Shown: positions 26,271-35,374 of the stretch, in pieces
Position numbering within the stretch: position 1 is the stretch's first letter
Layout of the letters: each line of letters opens with the position of its first letter
Assembly: GCA_030601885.1 (NCBI GenBank)
Contig: JAUWAU010000024.1
Location: 1 to 64,000, forward strand
Reading direction: 5' to 3'
Origin: Armatimonadota bacterium
GTDB lineage: Bacteria > Armatimonadota > Zipacnadia > JAUWAU01
DNA length: 64,000 bases
Translations under genes and position numbers: made by a program
Notes under the pieces: generated by a model
The model's input: only the letters and a program-made list of their open reading frames with translations
Told to the model about the DNA's origin: nothing
Database searches by the model: none

Positions 26271-27059
26271 TCAAAGCAGCTCCGCTATTGCCAGATGATT
26301 CGTTGGCCCGCTGCCCGCGCCAAGATCCAGAGAGGCCCGAATCGCCGCCGTGACGTGCTGCTTACCGAGCCCAATGGCGTCCAGGACGCCCTCGCCTCGC
26401 GCCAGCTCGGCGGCGATCGCGGCGGAGAAGGTACACCCCGTGCCGTGCGTGTTTCTGGTCTCGATCCGAGCTGCTTCCAGCTCGATGAAGTCCTCGCCAT
26501 CAAATACCACGTCGATGGCCGCGCCCGCTCGGTGCCCGCCTTTGACAACGACGTACTCGGGCCCCAGATCAGCGATGATGCGCGCCGCTTTCGTCACGTC
26601 CTGCGCGGCGTCGATGGGCATCTGTGCCAGCGCCTCGGCCTCCGCGACATTCGGCGTGACAACGAGGGCCAGGGGGACGAGCTGCTCCACGAGAGCGGCC
26701 TGCGCGTCGGGTCGGATCAGCGGAGCGCCACTTTGAGCCACCATGACCGGATCCACGACGAGCCGCTCAATGCCGTGCCGCTTGATCCCCGCGGCCACTG
26801 CCGCGATGGTCTCCTCCGTCGCCAGCATGCCCGTCTTGCAGGCGTCGCACCCGATGTCGTCCATCACCGAGTCGAGCTGCTCGGCCACGAAGTCGGCAGG
26901 CAGCTCGTGGATGGCCTGCACGCCGACCGTGTTCTGGGCGGTGACGGCGGTGATCACGGACATGCCGTATACGCGCAGAGCCATGAATGTCTTCAGATCG
27001 GCCTGTATGCCTGCTCCGCCGCTGGAGTCTGAGCCGGCTATCGTCAGCGCAACGTGCAT
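26271..27059 (-). CDS. thiD: Hydroxymethylpyrimidine (phosphate) kinase
   Basis: A 262-residue ribokinase-fold enzyme that phosphorylates hydroxymethylpyrimidine and its monophosphate in thiamine synthesis. Hallmarks are [73 protein letters not shown] and the anion-hole motif [20 protein letters not shown]. The start at 27059 is set by GGGAG about 6 bases upstream. No TPP riboswitch is visible in the 124 bp upstream. It ends convergently with gltX and is followed on the same strand, 124 bp upstream of its start, by the end of the DUF1638-hydantoinase gene. Confidence 0.94.
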   Translation of the reverse strand: MHVALTIAGSDSSGGAGIQADLKTFMALRVYGMSVITAVTAQNTVGVQAIHELPADFVAEQLDSVMDDIGCDACKTGMLATEETIAAVAAGIKRHGIERLVVDPVMVAQSGAPLIRPDAQAALVEQLVPLALVVTPNVAEAEALAQMPIDAAQDVTKAARIIADLGPEYVVVKGGHRAGAAIDVVFDGEDFIELEAARIETRNTHGTGCTFSAAIAAELARGEGVLDAIGLGKQHVTAAIRASLDLGAGSGPTNHLAIAELL

Positions 27060-27183
27060 TGCAGTCTCCCTTGGGTCTCGCGGGCCTTGCCCGGGCGCAG
27101 CCCCAGGCCGGAACCGGTGAATAGGTACGCGCGGGTTCTCCCCCAAGTCTTGCGCCGCCGGCGAGCCCGGCCTGCGACGTGGC

Positions 27184-30006
27184 TCACCGAGGAGCCGGGA
27201 TCAGCATCGCCGGCCGGCCGGTGGCCCTGGCCTCGAGGCGCACCTCGATGAGCTGCAATTCTCCGTTGGCCAGGTAACCGCGGCGTTCGTCAACGTCCAC
27301 TCGTGTGCGGGGATCCGCGGCGCCTGCGTCAAGGGCGCGACGAGTCGCCAAATCGGCCAGAGTCTCACGAGCTGTCGCGATCGCCGCGTCCAGGTGTACG
27401 AACTCCCGCCGGCCCTCGCGCCAGTGAAATACGTAGTTGGCCACCTCGCCCGGTCGGATTACTGCCTGCTCGCGGACCACCACCTCGCTGGCCACCGCCC
27501 CGATAGCGTTGGCGACCTCCGCATGGCGCGGAATGATGACGTGCGCGTTCAGCCGCCGTCCCACCTCCGGGAAGAAGGGTTCGACCGGTGCCCCGATGGC
27601 GATGATCGGCCTGGTGTACTCCAGCCGGAGCGACAGGGCCCCGAGTCGCCGTCCGGCGAGGCCCGCGTCGATCATCCGTGGGGCGAGCCGACCGTCCGAT
27701 TCGGAGACCACGCCGTCCCCGAGTTCGCGCCGCAGGGCCTCCACGCACAGCCGGCGGATCAGCTCGGACGTGATCAGCTTCGCGATCCGCTCCGGAGGCT
27801 CTCCATACAGGCCGGCGAAGACGTCGAGCGCGTGGCCGGCCGCGCGCACGTTCCAGGCGGTGAACTCGCCCGTAGTGTGCAGGACATCCGTCGGCGTGAG
27901 GGCCGAGCGCTGGACGTAGCCGAGCCGTTCGAGGCGCTCGGTGCGAACCAGCGTCGGGGAGGGGCGCTCAAGACGACTCGCCAGAACGGCGCGCGATAGC
28001 GCTCCATCTTCCAGCGCCTCCAGGAGACGATTGTCGAGGTCGCTGAGGTCCGCGTTGTCTGCCGGGCGGCCGAGTCGGAAAAAGTCCAGCGGCGCCGCGG
28101 AGCCCCGATCCACGAAATCCTCCGACCTGAGGCGCATGAGCTGCCCTTCGACCTGAGGATCGGCATCCGCGAGAAAGCACAGGGGGATCACACGGCGGGG
28201 CCCGATAAGGAGTTGCCGATCAGGAGTGAACTGTACGTGGCTATCCCCGCCGAGGCCGGCGGTCTGGATCTCCGCCGCGGCGACGCTCGTTTGCCAGCCG
28301 CCCACGTTGGCGCCCTTGTCGCTGATCCGCACAAGATCGTGCTCGACTACCGCAGTATCGGTGGTGGTGCCGCCGACGTCCATCACCAGGGCATTGGGCT
28401 CGTGCGTGAGATAGCGCGCCCCCGCGACGCTTGCCGCCGGGCCGGACAAGATAGTCTCGACCGGGCGCTCACGCGCGACTGCCTCGGTGATGAGGGAGCC
28501 GTCACCCTTCACGACCATCAACGGCGCGGTGACGCCGTGCCGCTCGAGGACTCCCCGCGTGGCCTCGAGTAGAGAGCGAATGAGCGGCAGGAGCCGGGCG
28601 TTGAGGATGGCCGTATTGATGCGATTGATGTAGTTGTACCGAGTGGACAGCTCGTGACCGCAGATCACGGGCAGCTCGCAGCGTGAGGCGATGAGCTGGC
28701 GGACGGCGAGCTCGTGCTCCGGATTTCGCACACTGGCATAGCCCGAGACCGCAAAGGCCTCAACCCCTGCAGCCAGGAGATCGTCAACGGCAGCCACGCA
28801 TTCATCGCGGTCGAGCGGTACCTGTTCGCGGCCGCCGATATCCATCCGAGCCCGGAGGACGCGATGCGGCTGCCACGCGATACGCGGATCGGGCCGGCCG
28901 TCGGGCGTCATGAGTATGGCCCCGGGGAGCCCGCCCTTGTCCTCGGCAATGGCGTTGGTGGCCAGAGTTGTCGAGAGGGCGACCATGCTCAGGCGTTCGG
29001 GCGCGTCGAGCTGCAGCCGCGACAGGGCGTCATCAATGCCGATCAATAGGTCGTGGTGCGTCGTCGGCGCCTTGGCTTTGGCGAGCACATCCCCGCTGCC
29101 GAGGTCGAGAAGGACACAGTCCGTGAAAGTGCCTCCGGCGTCGATGCCGAGCCCGAGCGTCCCGGGAGCAGCACGGCCGGAGCCGCTCTCAGAGATGGTC
29201 ACCAATGTATCGGCCTCGGGGCGCGTGGGCCGATCTCCCGGCTGGATGCTGTCGAGGACCTGGTTGTCGCCCGTGGACACGGAGCGGTCGCCTGGCTGCA
29301 GAACGAGGATGTCGGGACGGTCCCACTCGCCGGCCAGCAAGGCCACGAGCAGCTCTGTGTGTCCTTCGAGCGCCTCGTATTGCCAGCCGAACTCCTCCGC
29401 CATATCCCGCGCATAGGCTTCGTACAGTTCTCGGCGCCCCAGGCCGGTGTCAATGAAGGCGGCGCGGGTATAGTTGCGCTTCCAGCTATCATAGAACTGC
29501 ACGATGGCGCGCGCGTTGGCGGCACCGTGCTTCTCGGCCCACCTGCGGTAGCGCGGATCGTCCGCCGAGCAGCGTAGGGTACCGGCCTGCGACCCCGTAC
29601 GCGACAGGCTACCACTCGCCGATGGCGCGCGTCCGCGCGGCGCGATCTTGTGCTCGTACCAGCCCGCCGTAATGTAGAACGTGCCCGGGTGCCGCTCGAA
29701 CTGCCGCCGGTACTCGGCCCGAGAGCCGAGGAAGAGGGTCAGGCAGTCGTGGACTCGAGGGATGACGACGGGAACGTCGCGGGCGATGAGGCCGGCGGTG
29801 CCCCGGCCGCAGAGGCCGTAGACGAACACGACGGCGTCAACGCCCGCGGCGGAGTCGATCGCCTCCTGAGCGGAGCGCCGCAGCTCGTCCGGGCGTGCAT
29901 GAAGGCCGGCGTCGAGCAGCACAACATCTACCTGGTGGGGTGATTGCGGCGCGAGGGCGCGAAGTTCCGGTTCGAAGACGCCGCAGGCTAAGACCTTGAG
30001 TTTCAC
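27184..30006 (-). CDS. DUF1638 - hydantoinase/oxoprolinase A fusion
   Basis: A 940-residue two-part protein. Residues 1-260 match DUF1638 (LKVLACGVFEPELRALA, VDAVVFVYGLCGRGTAGL, VVIPRVHDCLTLFLGSRAEY, ITAGWYEHKI), a family often encoded next to corrinoid methyltransferase genes. A Ser/Gly/Asp-rich linker then leads to an ASKHA-fold hydantoinase/N-methylhydantoinase A from about 283: LGIDAGGTFTDCVLLDLG, TTLATNAIAE, ETILSGPAASVAGA, MDVGGTTTDTAVV, and a GADIGGWQTS-like GANVGGWQTSVAAAEIQT. The expected partner HyuB is not in this window. GTG start at 30006 is supported by GGAGAAGG 8 bases upstream. The fusion is unusual; its reaction is unknown. Confidence 0.85.
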   Translation of the reverse strand: MKLKVLACGVFEPELRALAPQSPHQVDVVLLDAGLHARPDELRRSAQEAIDSAAGVDAVVFVYGLCGRGTAGLIARDVPVVIPRVHDCLTLFLGSRAEYRRQFERHPGTFYITAGWYEHKIAPRGRAPSASGSLSRTGSQAGTLRCSADDPRYRRWAEKHGAANARAIVQFYDSWKRNYTRAAFIDTGLGRRELYEAYARDMAEEFGWQYEALEGHTELLVALLAGEWDRPDILVLQPGDRSVSTGDNQVLDSIQPGDRPTRPEADTLVTISESGSGRAAPGTLGLGIDAGGTFTDCVLLDLGSGDVLAKAKAPTTHHDLLIGIDDALSRLQLDAPERLSMVALSTTLATNAIAEDKGGLPGAILMTPDGRPDPRIAWQPHRVLRARMDIGGREQVPLDRDECVAAVDDLLAAGVEAFAVSGYASVRNPEHELAVRQLIASRCELPVICGHELSTRYNYINRINTAILNARLLPLIRSLLEATRGVLERHGVTAPLMVVKGDGSLITEAVARERPVETILSGPAASVAGARYLTHEPNALVMDVGGTTTDTAVVEHDLVRISDKGANVGGWQTSVAAAEIQTAGLGGDSHVQFTPDRQLLIGPRRVIPLCFLADADPQVEGQLMRLRSEDFVDRGSAAPLDFFRLGRPADNADLSDLDNRLLEALEDGALSRAVLASRLERPSPTLVRTERLERLGYVQRSALTPTDVLHTTGEFTAWNVRAAGHALDVFAGLYGEPPERIAKLITSELIRRLCVEALRRELGDGVVSESDGRLAPRMIDAGLAGRRLGALSLRLEYTRPIIAIGAPVEPFFPEVGRRLNAHVIIPRHAEVANAIGAVASEVVVREQAVIRPGEVANYVFHWREGRREFVHLDAAIATARETLADLATRRALDAGAADPRTRVDVDERRGYLANGELQLIEVRLEARATGRPAMLIPAPR

Positions 30007-30452
30007 CGATCAAGCCTTCTCCAGAGAAGCAAAACTGCCCGCCCGTGTTGAACCAATTCGGAGGCCTTCGCCTACGTCGTGGCTCGGCGGTCACTTATAC
30101 AGCGCCCCATGGATTGGGTCAAGGGGCCCGGTCGGCAGCGCTGTGTCCCTGGCGGCGAAGTCGAGGTTATGGTGGGAATGGTGTGTGTGGTGAAGGAGAC
30201 GCCGACGCTGCAGCCGAACCGGGCGGCATGTTTCCACGGCGCTTTTCTGGCTTCGTGATGCAGACCGTGGCGGAGCTCTTCGGAGCAGTTCTCCATGGCC
30301 CTGTTGGGCCACCCGGAAACGATGAAGATCTCCGCGCCGAGGTTGGTGGCTCTGTCTACTGAGGCAAAGGCTGGCGGGGATAGGCATCCCCGCCCTACAA
30401 GTCGGCCTGCGGCCGAAATCTTCGGGGTAGAGCATTCTGCGGAGGTGCTATC
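30007..30452. other. Intergenic region carrying repeat B/C composite
   Basis: No gene is supported in this 446-bp gap between the divergent DUF1638 and GH4 genes. The right two thirds are made of dispersed repeats (30270-30402 and 30416-30435), and the end carries GGAGG before the GH4 start. Confidence 0.6.
30270..30402 (-). repeat. Dispersed repeat B copy 1 joined to module C
   Basis: The core reads CTTCGGAGCAGTT, then a perfect hairpin TGGCCC-TGTT-GGGCCA (30296-30311), then CCCGGAAACGATGAAGATC and TCCGCGC. It is followed by CTACTGAGGCAAAGGCTGG and a module C hairpin GGCGGGGAT-AGGC-ATCCCCGCC with CTACAA. The same order B then C recurs at 37894-38061. Further B copies are at 37747, 42140 and 42276. 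The strand given is arbitrary. Confidence 0.8.
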
Positions 30453-31790
30453 ATGGCAACTGACGTGAAGATTGCAATCATCGGCGCGGGAAGCGCTTCG
30501 TTCTCTGCGGGCCTTGTGCGAGATATCTGCGTGAACACCGGCCTTCACGGCAGCCACGTGACGTTTATGGACATCGACGAGCGACGGCTGGACATGATTG
30601 CCCGCCTGGCAGAGCGGCTGTCCGCCGAGCTGAATGCGGGGCTGAGCTTCTCCAAGACCACGGTGCGCGCGCAGGCCCTGCAGGGAGCCGACTTCGTCAT
30701 CAATACGGCCCAGGTCGGCGGGCATGACTGGGTGGAGGCACAGCGCAGCCTGGGGGAGAAGCACGGCTACTATCGCGGCGCCGGCCTGCACGCTTTTGGC
30801 CAGATGGCGTTCTTCCTCGACGTAGCGCGCGACGTCGAGCACGCGTGCCCGAATGCCTGGCTCATCCAGTGCGCCAATCCGGTCTTCGAGGGCTGCACGC
30901 TGATGACGCGCGAGACGAACACCAAGGTCCTGGGCCTGTGCCATGGCCACTATGGGTATCTGCGGGTCGCGGGGGTGCTCGGCTTGAACGCGGAGCACGT
31001 CACCGCTCAGATGCCCGGCTTCAACCACTGGATTTGGCTGACCGACTTCCGCTACAAAGGCGAGGACGCTTATCCGCTGCTCGATGAATGGATTGAGACG
31101 AAGGCCGAGCACTACTGGGCCAAAGATGATCGGACATACTCGGAGAACCAGATGTCCCGAGCCGCCATTCACCACTACAAGCTCTTTGGGCTGCTGCCAA
31201 TTGGCGATACGCCCCGGCAGGTGGGTTGGTGGTATCACACCGCCCTCGAGACCAAGCAGCGTTGGTTCGGACAGCTGGGCGGCTTTGACTCGGAGATCGG
31301 CTGGGGGCAGTACCTCGAGAACCAGAGCAGGCGCGTGCGCGAGATCGCGCGAGCCGCACGGGACCAAAGCAGGCCCGTGAGCGAGACGTTCAAGCCGGTG
31401 CAGAGCCGCGAGCAGATCGTGCCCATCATCAATGCTCTGGTGAACGATGTTGAGGGGCTGTTCCAGGTGAACATCCCAAACCAAGGCCAGATCATCCAGG
31501 GCTTCCCCGAGGACCTGGTCGTCGAATGCCAGGGCGTCGTCAATGGCGCGGGCATCCGGGGCGTCACGGTTGCGCCGCTGCCGCGAAAGCTGATGGTCGG
31601 GGCGATGATCCCGCGCTGGTCTAAGGCTGAGCGGATGGTCGAGGCGATGTGCAGCCACGATCGCGACATGCTGTTGCTCTATCTGCTGGAGGACCCGCGA
31701 ACCCAGAGCCTCGAGCAAGCGCAATCGCTGTTGGACGAGTGGCTGGCGGAGCCGCGGGACCAGGACCTGGCGCGCTTGTTCGGCGTTTGA
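30453..31790 (+). CDS. GH4 alpha-glycosidase (NAD and Mn dependent)
   Basis: A 445-residue family 4 glycosidase, an intracellular enzyme that uses NAD+ and a divalent metal to open glycosidic bonds by redox elimination. The Rossmann start VKIAIIGAGSASFSAGLVRDIC binds NAD. The metal-binding cysteine and histidine are Cys163-His164 in LGLCHGHYG; the conserved NP in IQCANPV is present, as is INTAQVGGHDWVE. The substrate (alpha-glucoside, alpha-galactoside or galacturonide) cannot be read from sequence. GGAGG lies 9 bases before the ATG (GCGGAGGTGCTATC). It is followed by a sulfatase gene, suggesting sulfated or branched sugars as targets. Confidence 0.9.
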   Translation: MATDVKIAIIGAGSASFSAGLVRDICVNTGLHGSHVTFMDIDERRLDMIARLAERLSAELNAGLSFSKTTVRAQALQGADFVINTAQVGGHDWVEAQRSLGEKHGYYRGAGLHAFGQMAFFLDVARDVEHACPNAWLIQCANPVFEGCTLMTRETNTKVLGLCHGHYGYLRVAGVLGLNAEHVTAQMPGFNHWIWLTDFRYKGEDAYPLLDEWIETKAEHYWAKDDRTYSENQMSRAAIHHYKLFGLLPIGDTPRQVGWWYHTALETKQRWFGQLGGFDSEIGWGQYLENQSRRVREIARAARDQSRPVSETFKPVQSREQIVPIINALVNDVEGLFQVNIPNQGQIIQGFPEDLVVECQGVVNGAGIRGVTVAPLPRKLMVGAMIPRWSKAERMVEAMCSHDRDMLLLYLLEDPRTQSLEQAQSLLDEWLAEPRDQDLARLFGV

Positions 31791-31995
31791 CAACAGCGCA
31801 GTTGCGGCAGCGCGCACATCGTGTCGTCACTTCTCGCGACCGGCGGGTTTGAGCACTGGTCGGGCCTGTCCCTCAATGAGCGCACGGAGTGGCTGACCGG
31901 TGGCGATAAGCCGGATACGCCGCCACGAGGGCATTTCTTTCAGCACACGGTCCTGCGAGGCATCACGCTCGACATTGAGCGCGGGAACGATCCGC

Positions 31996-33456
31996 ATGGA
32001 CGACCACAATGTGCTGTTCATCCTCGTCGATCAGTGGCCGGCCTTGTCCTTCGGTCACCGAGGCTCGACCATCAGCACCCCAAACACGGACCGTTTGGCC
32101 GCACAGGGCACGGTCTTCGCGAACGCCTTCACCTCATGCCCGCTCTGCTCGCCGGCTCGGGCCGCACTGCTCACGGCACGCTGGCCGCATCAGACAGGCG
32201 TCTACGACAACGTAGGCGTCGGGTACTCGCTGCAGCAGCCCCTGCCGCCGGACGAAGTGACGTGGATCGATGGTGCTGTCGGGGCGGGGCGCCACGTCGG
32301 CTACTTCGGCAAGTGGCATCTCGGTGCGGACGGGCCCATTCTGCGAGGGGCTCACCGTCATTCCGAGGCATTCGAGAAGCAGAGCAAGCCGTATGATCCC
32401 GCCACCAGTCGCTACAGCTACGCATCGCAAGTGGAGCGCTATAGAGAGCGAAGGAAGCAACTCGTAGATGGCAACCCGCCCTTTTGGGGCATCCTCGATG
32501 TGCCCAAGGAACAGACGGCGCCCTTCAGGCTTGCGGCGAACGCCGAGGAGTTCCTGGCCGAGTACGCAACTCGGGGAACGGACTGCCCCTTCTTTCTTAC
32601 CGTTTCAATGGGCCCGCCACACTTCCCGCACTATCTTCCGAGAGAATACGCGGCCATGGCGAACGCCGACGCCGTCGAGTTGCCCGCAAGCCTTGGAGAT
32701 GCCTTTCAAGGCAAACCCGAGTTTCACGCCGCGCCGTGGTGGCCCAGCATGGATACCTCGGCCCTTGACGAGGCGGAATGGCGGACCATCGTGGTGTTCT
32801 CCCAGCTCCACGTCGCCCTGGTTGACGAGGCGATAGGGCGGATTCTGCACGCGATCGAAGCACACGGACTCAGGGACAACACGACGGTGGTGTTCGCCGC
32901 CGATCATGGCGACATGTGCGGCGCTCACAACCGCTTCGACAAGGGGCCCTACTTCTACGACGAGGTGTGGCGCATTCCGCTGATCGTGAGAGTCCCCGGG
33001 ACAGCGCCGGCGTGGCAGGATGCGTTCGTCTCAATCCTCGATCTGGGTGAAATGCTCTGCCGCTGGGTCGATGCGCCGGAAAGACCGGACAAGCCGCGTC
33101 AGGGAAGAGATCTCACGCCTCTTGTTGGGACGTCTGACCGTCCCGAGGGATGGGCGCGGGAGACGTTTGGCGTATACGACCTTTACAACGGCATGAGCTT
33201 TGCCATCCGCGCCATTCGGTCCGAGACGCACAAGTACGTCTGGAACCCCCAGGCCGTTGATGAGCTCTACGACCTGCGCCAGGATCCTCAGGAGATGGTA
33301 AACCTCGCGGGGCGACCCGAGCTTGCGCGAACTGAAGCGGAGCTGAAGAAGCGTCTCTTCGAGTGGATGAATGACATCGGGGACGACTTACCGCATCGGG
33401 CCGGAGACCTGCCACCAGCAGGCACCATCATCGCAGGCAACCGGATGGGGCCGTAA
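31996..33456 (+). CDS. Sulfatase (formylglycine type)
   Basis: A 486-residue arylsulfatase-family enzyme that hydrolyses sulfate esters. The catalytic motif C51-S-P-A-R55 (CPLCSPARAALLTARWPHQTG) is the site of formylglycine formation. Metal ligands are visible in NVLFILVDQW (Asp12) and FAADHGDMCGAHNRFDKGP, and HFGKWH-like YFGKWHLG lies near residue 95. There is no signal peptide, so this protein may be cytoplasmic, unlike many planctomycete sulfatases. The ATG at 31996 starts the conserved MDDHNVLFILVD; a longer frame from 31900 has no support. It lies 205 bp after GH4 on the same strand. Confidence 0.9.
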   Translation: MDDHNVLFILVDQWPALSFGHRGSTISTPNTDRLAAQGTVFANAFTSCPLCSPARAALLTARWPHQTGVYDNVGVGYSLQQPLPPDEVTWIDGAVGAGRHVGYFGKWHLGADGPILRGAHRHSEAFEKQSKPYDPATSRYSYASQVERYRERRKQLVDGNPPFWGILDVPKEQTAPFRLAANAEEFLAEYATRGTDCPFFLTVSMGPPHFPHYLPREYAAMANADAVELPASLGDAFQGKPEFHAAPWWPSMDTSALDEAEWRTIVVFSQLHVALVDEAIGRILHAIEAHGLRDNTTVVFAADHGDMCGAHNRFDKGPYFYDEVWRIPLIVRVPGTAPAWQDAFVSILDLGEMLCRWVDAPERPDKPRQGRDLTPLVGTSDRPEGWARETFGVYDLYNGMSFAIRAIRSETHKYVWNPQAVDELYDLRQDPQEMVNLAGRPELARTEAELKKRLFEWMNDIGDDLPHRAGDLPPAGTIIAGNRMGP

Positions 33457-33483
33457 GCCGGCCGCGCCACTGTTGTAGATCCA

Positions 33484-33705
33484 CTACCGGCGCAGCGCGA
33501 GAGCGTCGAGGCCCATGTAGACGCCGCTGGAGCTCGGATTCTTGTCGATGGTGCGGACCTCGAGCACGTGCTCGCCGGCCGTCAGTTCCCGCGTGCCGAG
33601 CCGCACGTCCTCAAGGCGGGTAGTGGCGCTATACATGTCGCGTGGCTTACCGAGGGGCTCGCCATCCAGGCTGAACTGCCAGATGCCGAAGCTTTGCCAG
33701 GGATC
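33484..33705 (-). pseudogene. Remnant: C-terminal jelly-roll domain fragment
   Basis: A 73-codon open stretch on the minus strand with no start codon, in a different frame from the adjacent gene. It reads DPWQSFGIWQFSLDGE, then GKPRDMYSATTRLEDVRLGTR, ELTAGEHVLEVRTIDKNP, SSSGVYMGLDALAL, and ends RR-stop at 33484. This is a clear jelly-roll C-terminus of the kind found at the end of DUF2961 and related glycoside-hydrolase-like proteins (ELTAGEHVLEVR and NP-SSG-MGLDAL are typical). In-frame upstream there is a stop within 8 codons. It overlaps the stop of the neighbouring protein by two bases, so it is the leftover 3' end of a lost gene, or a C-terminal domain cut off by a frameshift. Confidence 0.78.
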
Positions 33706-35314
33706 ACTGCACGGCCATATCCATCCATGTCACTTTGATACGTTGCTTGCCCTTTGCCAGAGTCACGCGCACCTCGTTAATGCCGTTGCGCACCAAGTCG
33801 AGCGGCAGGAGCCACGCGCGGCGGCGTGGGGCGTCGCTGAGCATGCGATCGTAAGGGTTGTCCAAGAAGCCGCTGGTGTCGGCGGTTGGCTGCAGCTCGA
33901 CGCCGTTGAACTGGACGGTGATCTCTGCGTCGTCGATGGGATCCTCGGTGTGCAGGCGCAGGCGCGTAGTGGTTTGGAGCTGGCGCTCGGGCAGAGCGAC
34001 ATCGAACCGGAAGGTCCGCGTCGCTCCCGGCTCGATGCGCTTGGACAACTGGTTCAGGTAGCTCCACTGTCCCAGCCAGTAGTGCTGCGGCTGCCGGGCG
34101 AGCCACTCCGGGTCGCGGAGGCGGGGCAGGACGTGGAATGGCGGCTCGCGCTCGAGCCACTCGAACCCCCGTCCGCTGCTCCGGTAGTACACGAAGTTGA
34201 ACAGGCTGATGCCGTCGGCCCCACGCTCGTGGGCCAGATGCGCCGCCGTGTAGAACTGCGCGTCCCACGTGCGCGGATGGCCCACGGTGCCGTACCCGGA
34301 GCGCTCCGCGATGAACCATATCGTCCCGGCGCTGTGCGTGAGCTCCTGGTAGATGGCCGCGTTGGGCGCGAGCTCGCGGATCTTGGCCAGGTCGTGGACC
34401 ACGATGGTGTGGTACGACCCAGAGCAGTTCAGCATGTCCACACCCGCCTCCACCAGGCGTTGCACGTCCAGGCCGGGTCCGGCCCAGCGTCGCAGCTCGA
34501 GCGGCACGCGGGCAGAAAGCCACCGGCGCTGACCGGGCGTTGCCGTCCGGTCCAGCACCGCGCGCACCCTCCGAACGAACTCCGTGATGATCTCGACGCG
34601 GCGCTCCATGGGGACGTCGTCGCGGAACATCACGTCCTCCCGCAGGAAGTCCAGCTCGAAGCCGTCCAGGTCGTACCGCTCGCACAGCTCGGTGATCAAC
34701 GACAGCTTGTAGTCCCTGACCGCCGGCTCCCCCCAGTTGAGCCCTCGGCGGTCGCTGTACCCCGAGGGCCATTTCGTCTTGTGATCCGGCTCGAGCCAGT
34801 ACTCCGGGTGCTCGGTGTAGAAGCGGCTCGCCCACGAGGAGCGCACGTGCTTCTCCCCGCAGAACTCCATCATGTGCACGTCGTTGAGGCGGAGGCTGAC
34901 GAAGGGGGCCATGCCGCGCTTCCGGCAGCGCTCCACGAGCACCTTGACCCAGTCGCCGCCGGCCAGCAGGTATTGGCCATATTGGTCGGGCTCCATCCCC
35001 GTCTTCTCCATCCACCACTGGTAATGATTGGGCACGACCTTGCTTTTCCACCACGGGAAATGGCCCAGGCCAGGGCTGAGCATGTAGGCATCCACGCCCC
35101 TGTCGGCCACCTCGTCGATGGAGCCGGCGATGGCCTCATCGGTAATCGGCTCACCGCGTTTGTGGAACGGTGAGTCGCAGCTCCACACGTTGGTCGCGTC
35201 GTTGTTGTACAGCAGCTTGAACGGCGCCTTGCCCGCCGGTCGTGCCGCTTGTGCCTCCGCGGCGCCTGCGGCTCCGGTCAGCAGCGCCAGAAACACCGGG
35301 ATCGCAGAAGTCAT
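33704..35314 (-). CDS. Secreted glycoside-hydrolase-like TIM-barrel protein
   Basis: A 536-residue exported protein resembling the GHL10-like (glycoside hydrolase-like, DUF187-related) group. The signal peptide is MTSAIPVFLALLTGAAGA. The barrel shows WSCDSPFHKRGEPITDEAIAGSIDEVADRGVDAYMLSPGLGHFPWWKSKV, GMAPFVSLRLNDVHMMEF, a family-like DLDGFELDFLRED strand with acidic residues, and GVDMLNCSGSYH. A C-terminal beta domain ends with LDLVRNGINEVRVTLAKGKQRIKVTWMDMAVQ. The acids in DGFELDFLRED are the best candidates for catalysis. It is transcribed away from an Old Yellow Enzyme gene on the same strand (60 bp). A stray jelly-roll fragment follows directly after its stop. Confidence 0.72.
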   Translation of the reverse strand: MTSAIPVFLALLTGAAGAAEAQAARPAGKAPFKLLYNNDATNVWSCDSPFHKRGEPITDEAIAGSIDEVADRGVDAYMLSPGLGHFPWWKSKVVPNHYQWWMEKTGMEPDQYGQYLLAGGDWVKVLVERCRKRGMAPFVSLRLNDVHMMEFCGEKHVRSSWASRFYTEHPEYWLEPDHKTKWPSGYSDRRGLNWGEPAVRDYKLSLITELCERYDLDGFELDFLREDVMFRDDVPMERRVEIITEFVRRVRAVLDRTATPGQRRWLSARVPLELRRWAGPGLDVQRLVEAGVDMLNCSGSYHTIVVHDLAKIRELAPNAAIYQELTHSAGTIWFIAERSGYGTVGHPRTWDAQFYTAAHLAHERGADGISLFNFVYYRSSGRGFEWLEREPPFHVLPRLRDPEWLARQPQHYWLGQWSYLNQLSKRIEPGATRTFRFDVALPERQLQTTTRLRLHTEDPIDDAEITVQFNGVELQPTADTSGFLDNPYDRMLSDAPRRRAWLLPLDLVRNGINEVRVTLAKGKQRIKVTWMDMAVQ

Positions 35315-35374
35315 GGGAAGTGCCTCTCTCAGTACGGCGTGAGATCCTTCGTCGTTCCTCGCGCCGCCGAAGTG

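Noticed and set aside
27060-27183. A TPP riboswitch before thiD
   Set aside because: No CUGAGA/ACCUGA-type core appears in the 124 bp upstream.
30270-30402. A small conserved protein encoded by repeat B
   Set aside because: One frame reads IFIVSG in several copies, but the rest of the frame is not conserved and hairpin pairing explains the pattern better.
31900-31996. An extended start of the sulfatase
   Set aside because: No ribosome binding site or signal sequence; the conserved part starts at 31996.
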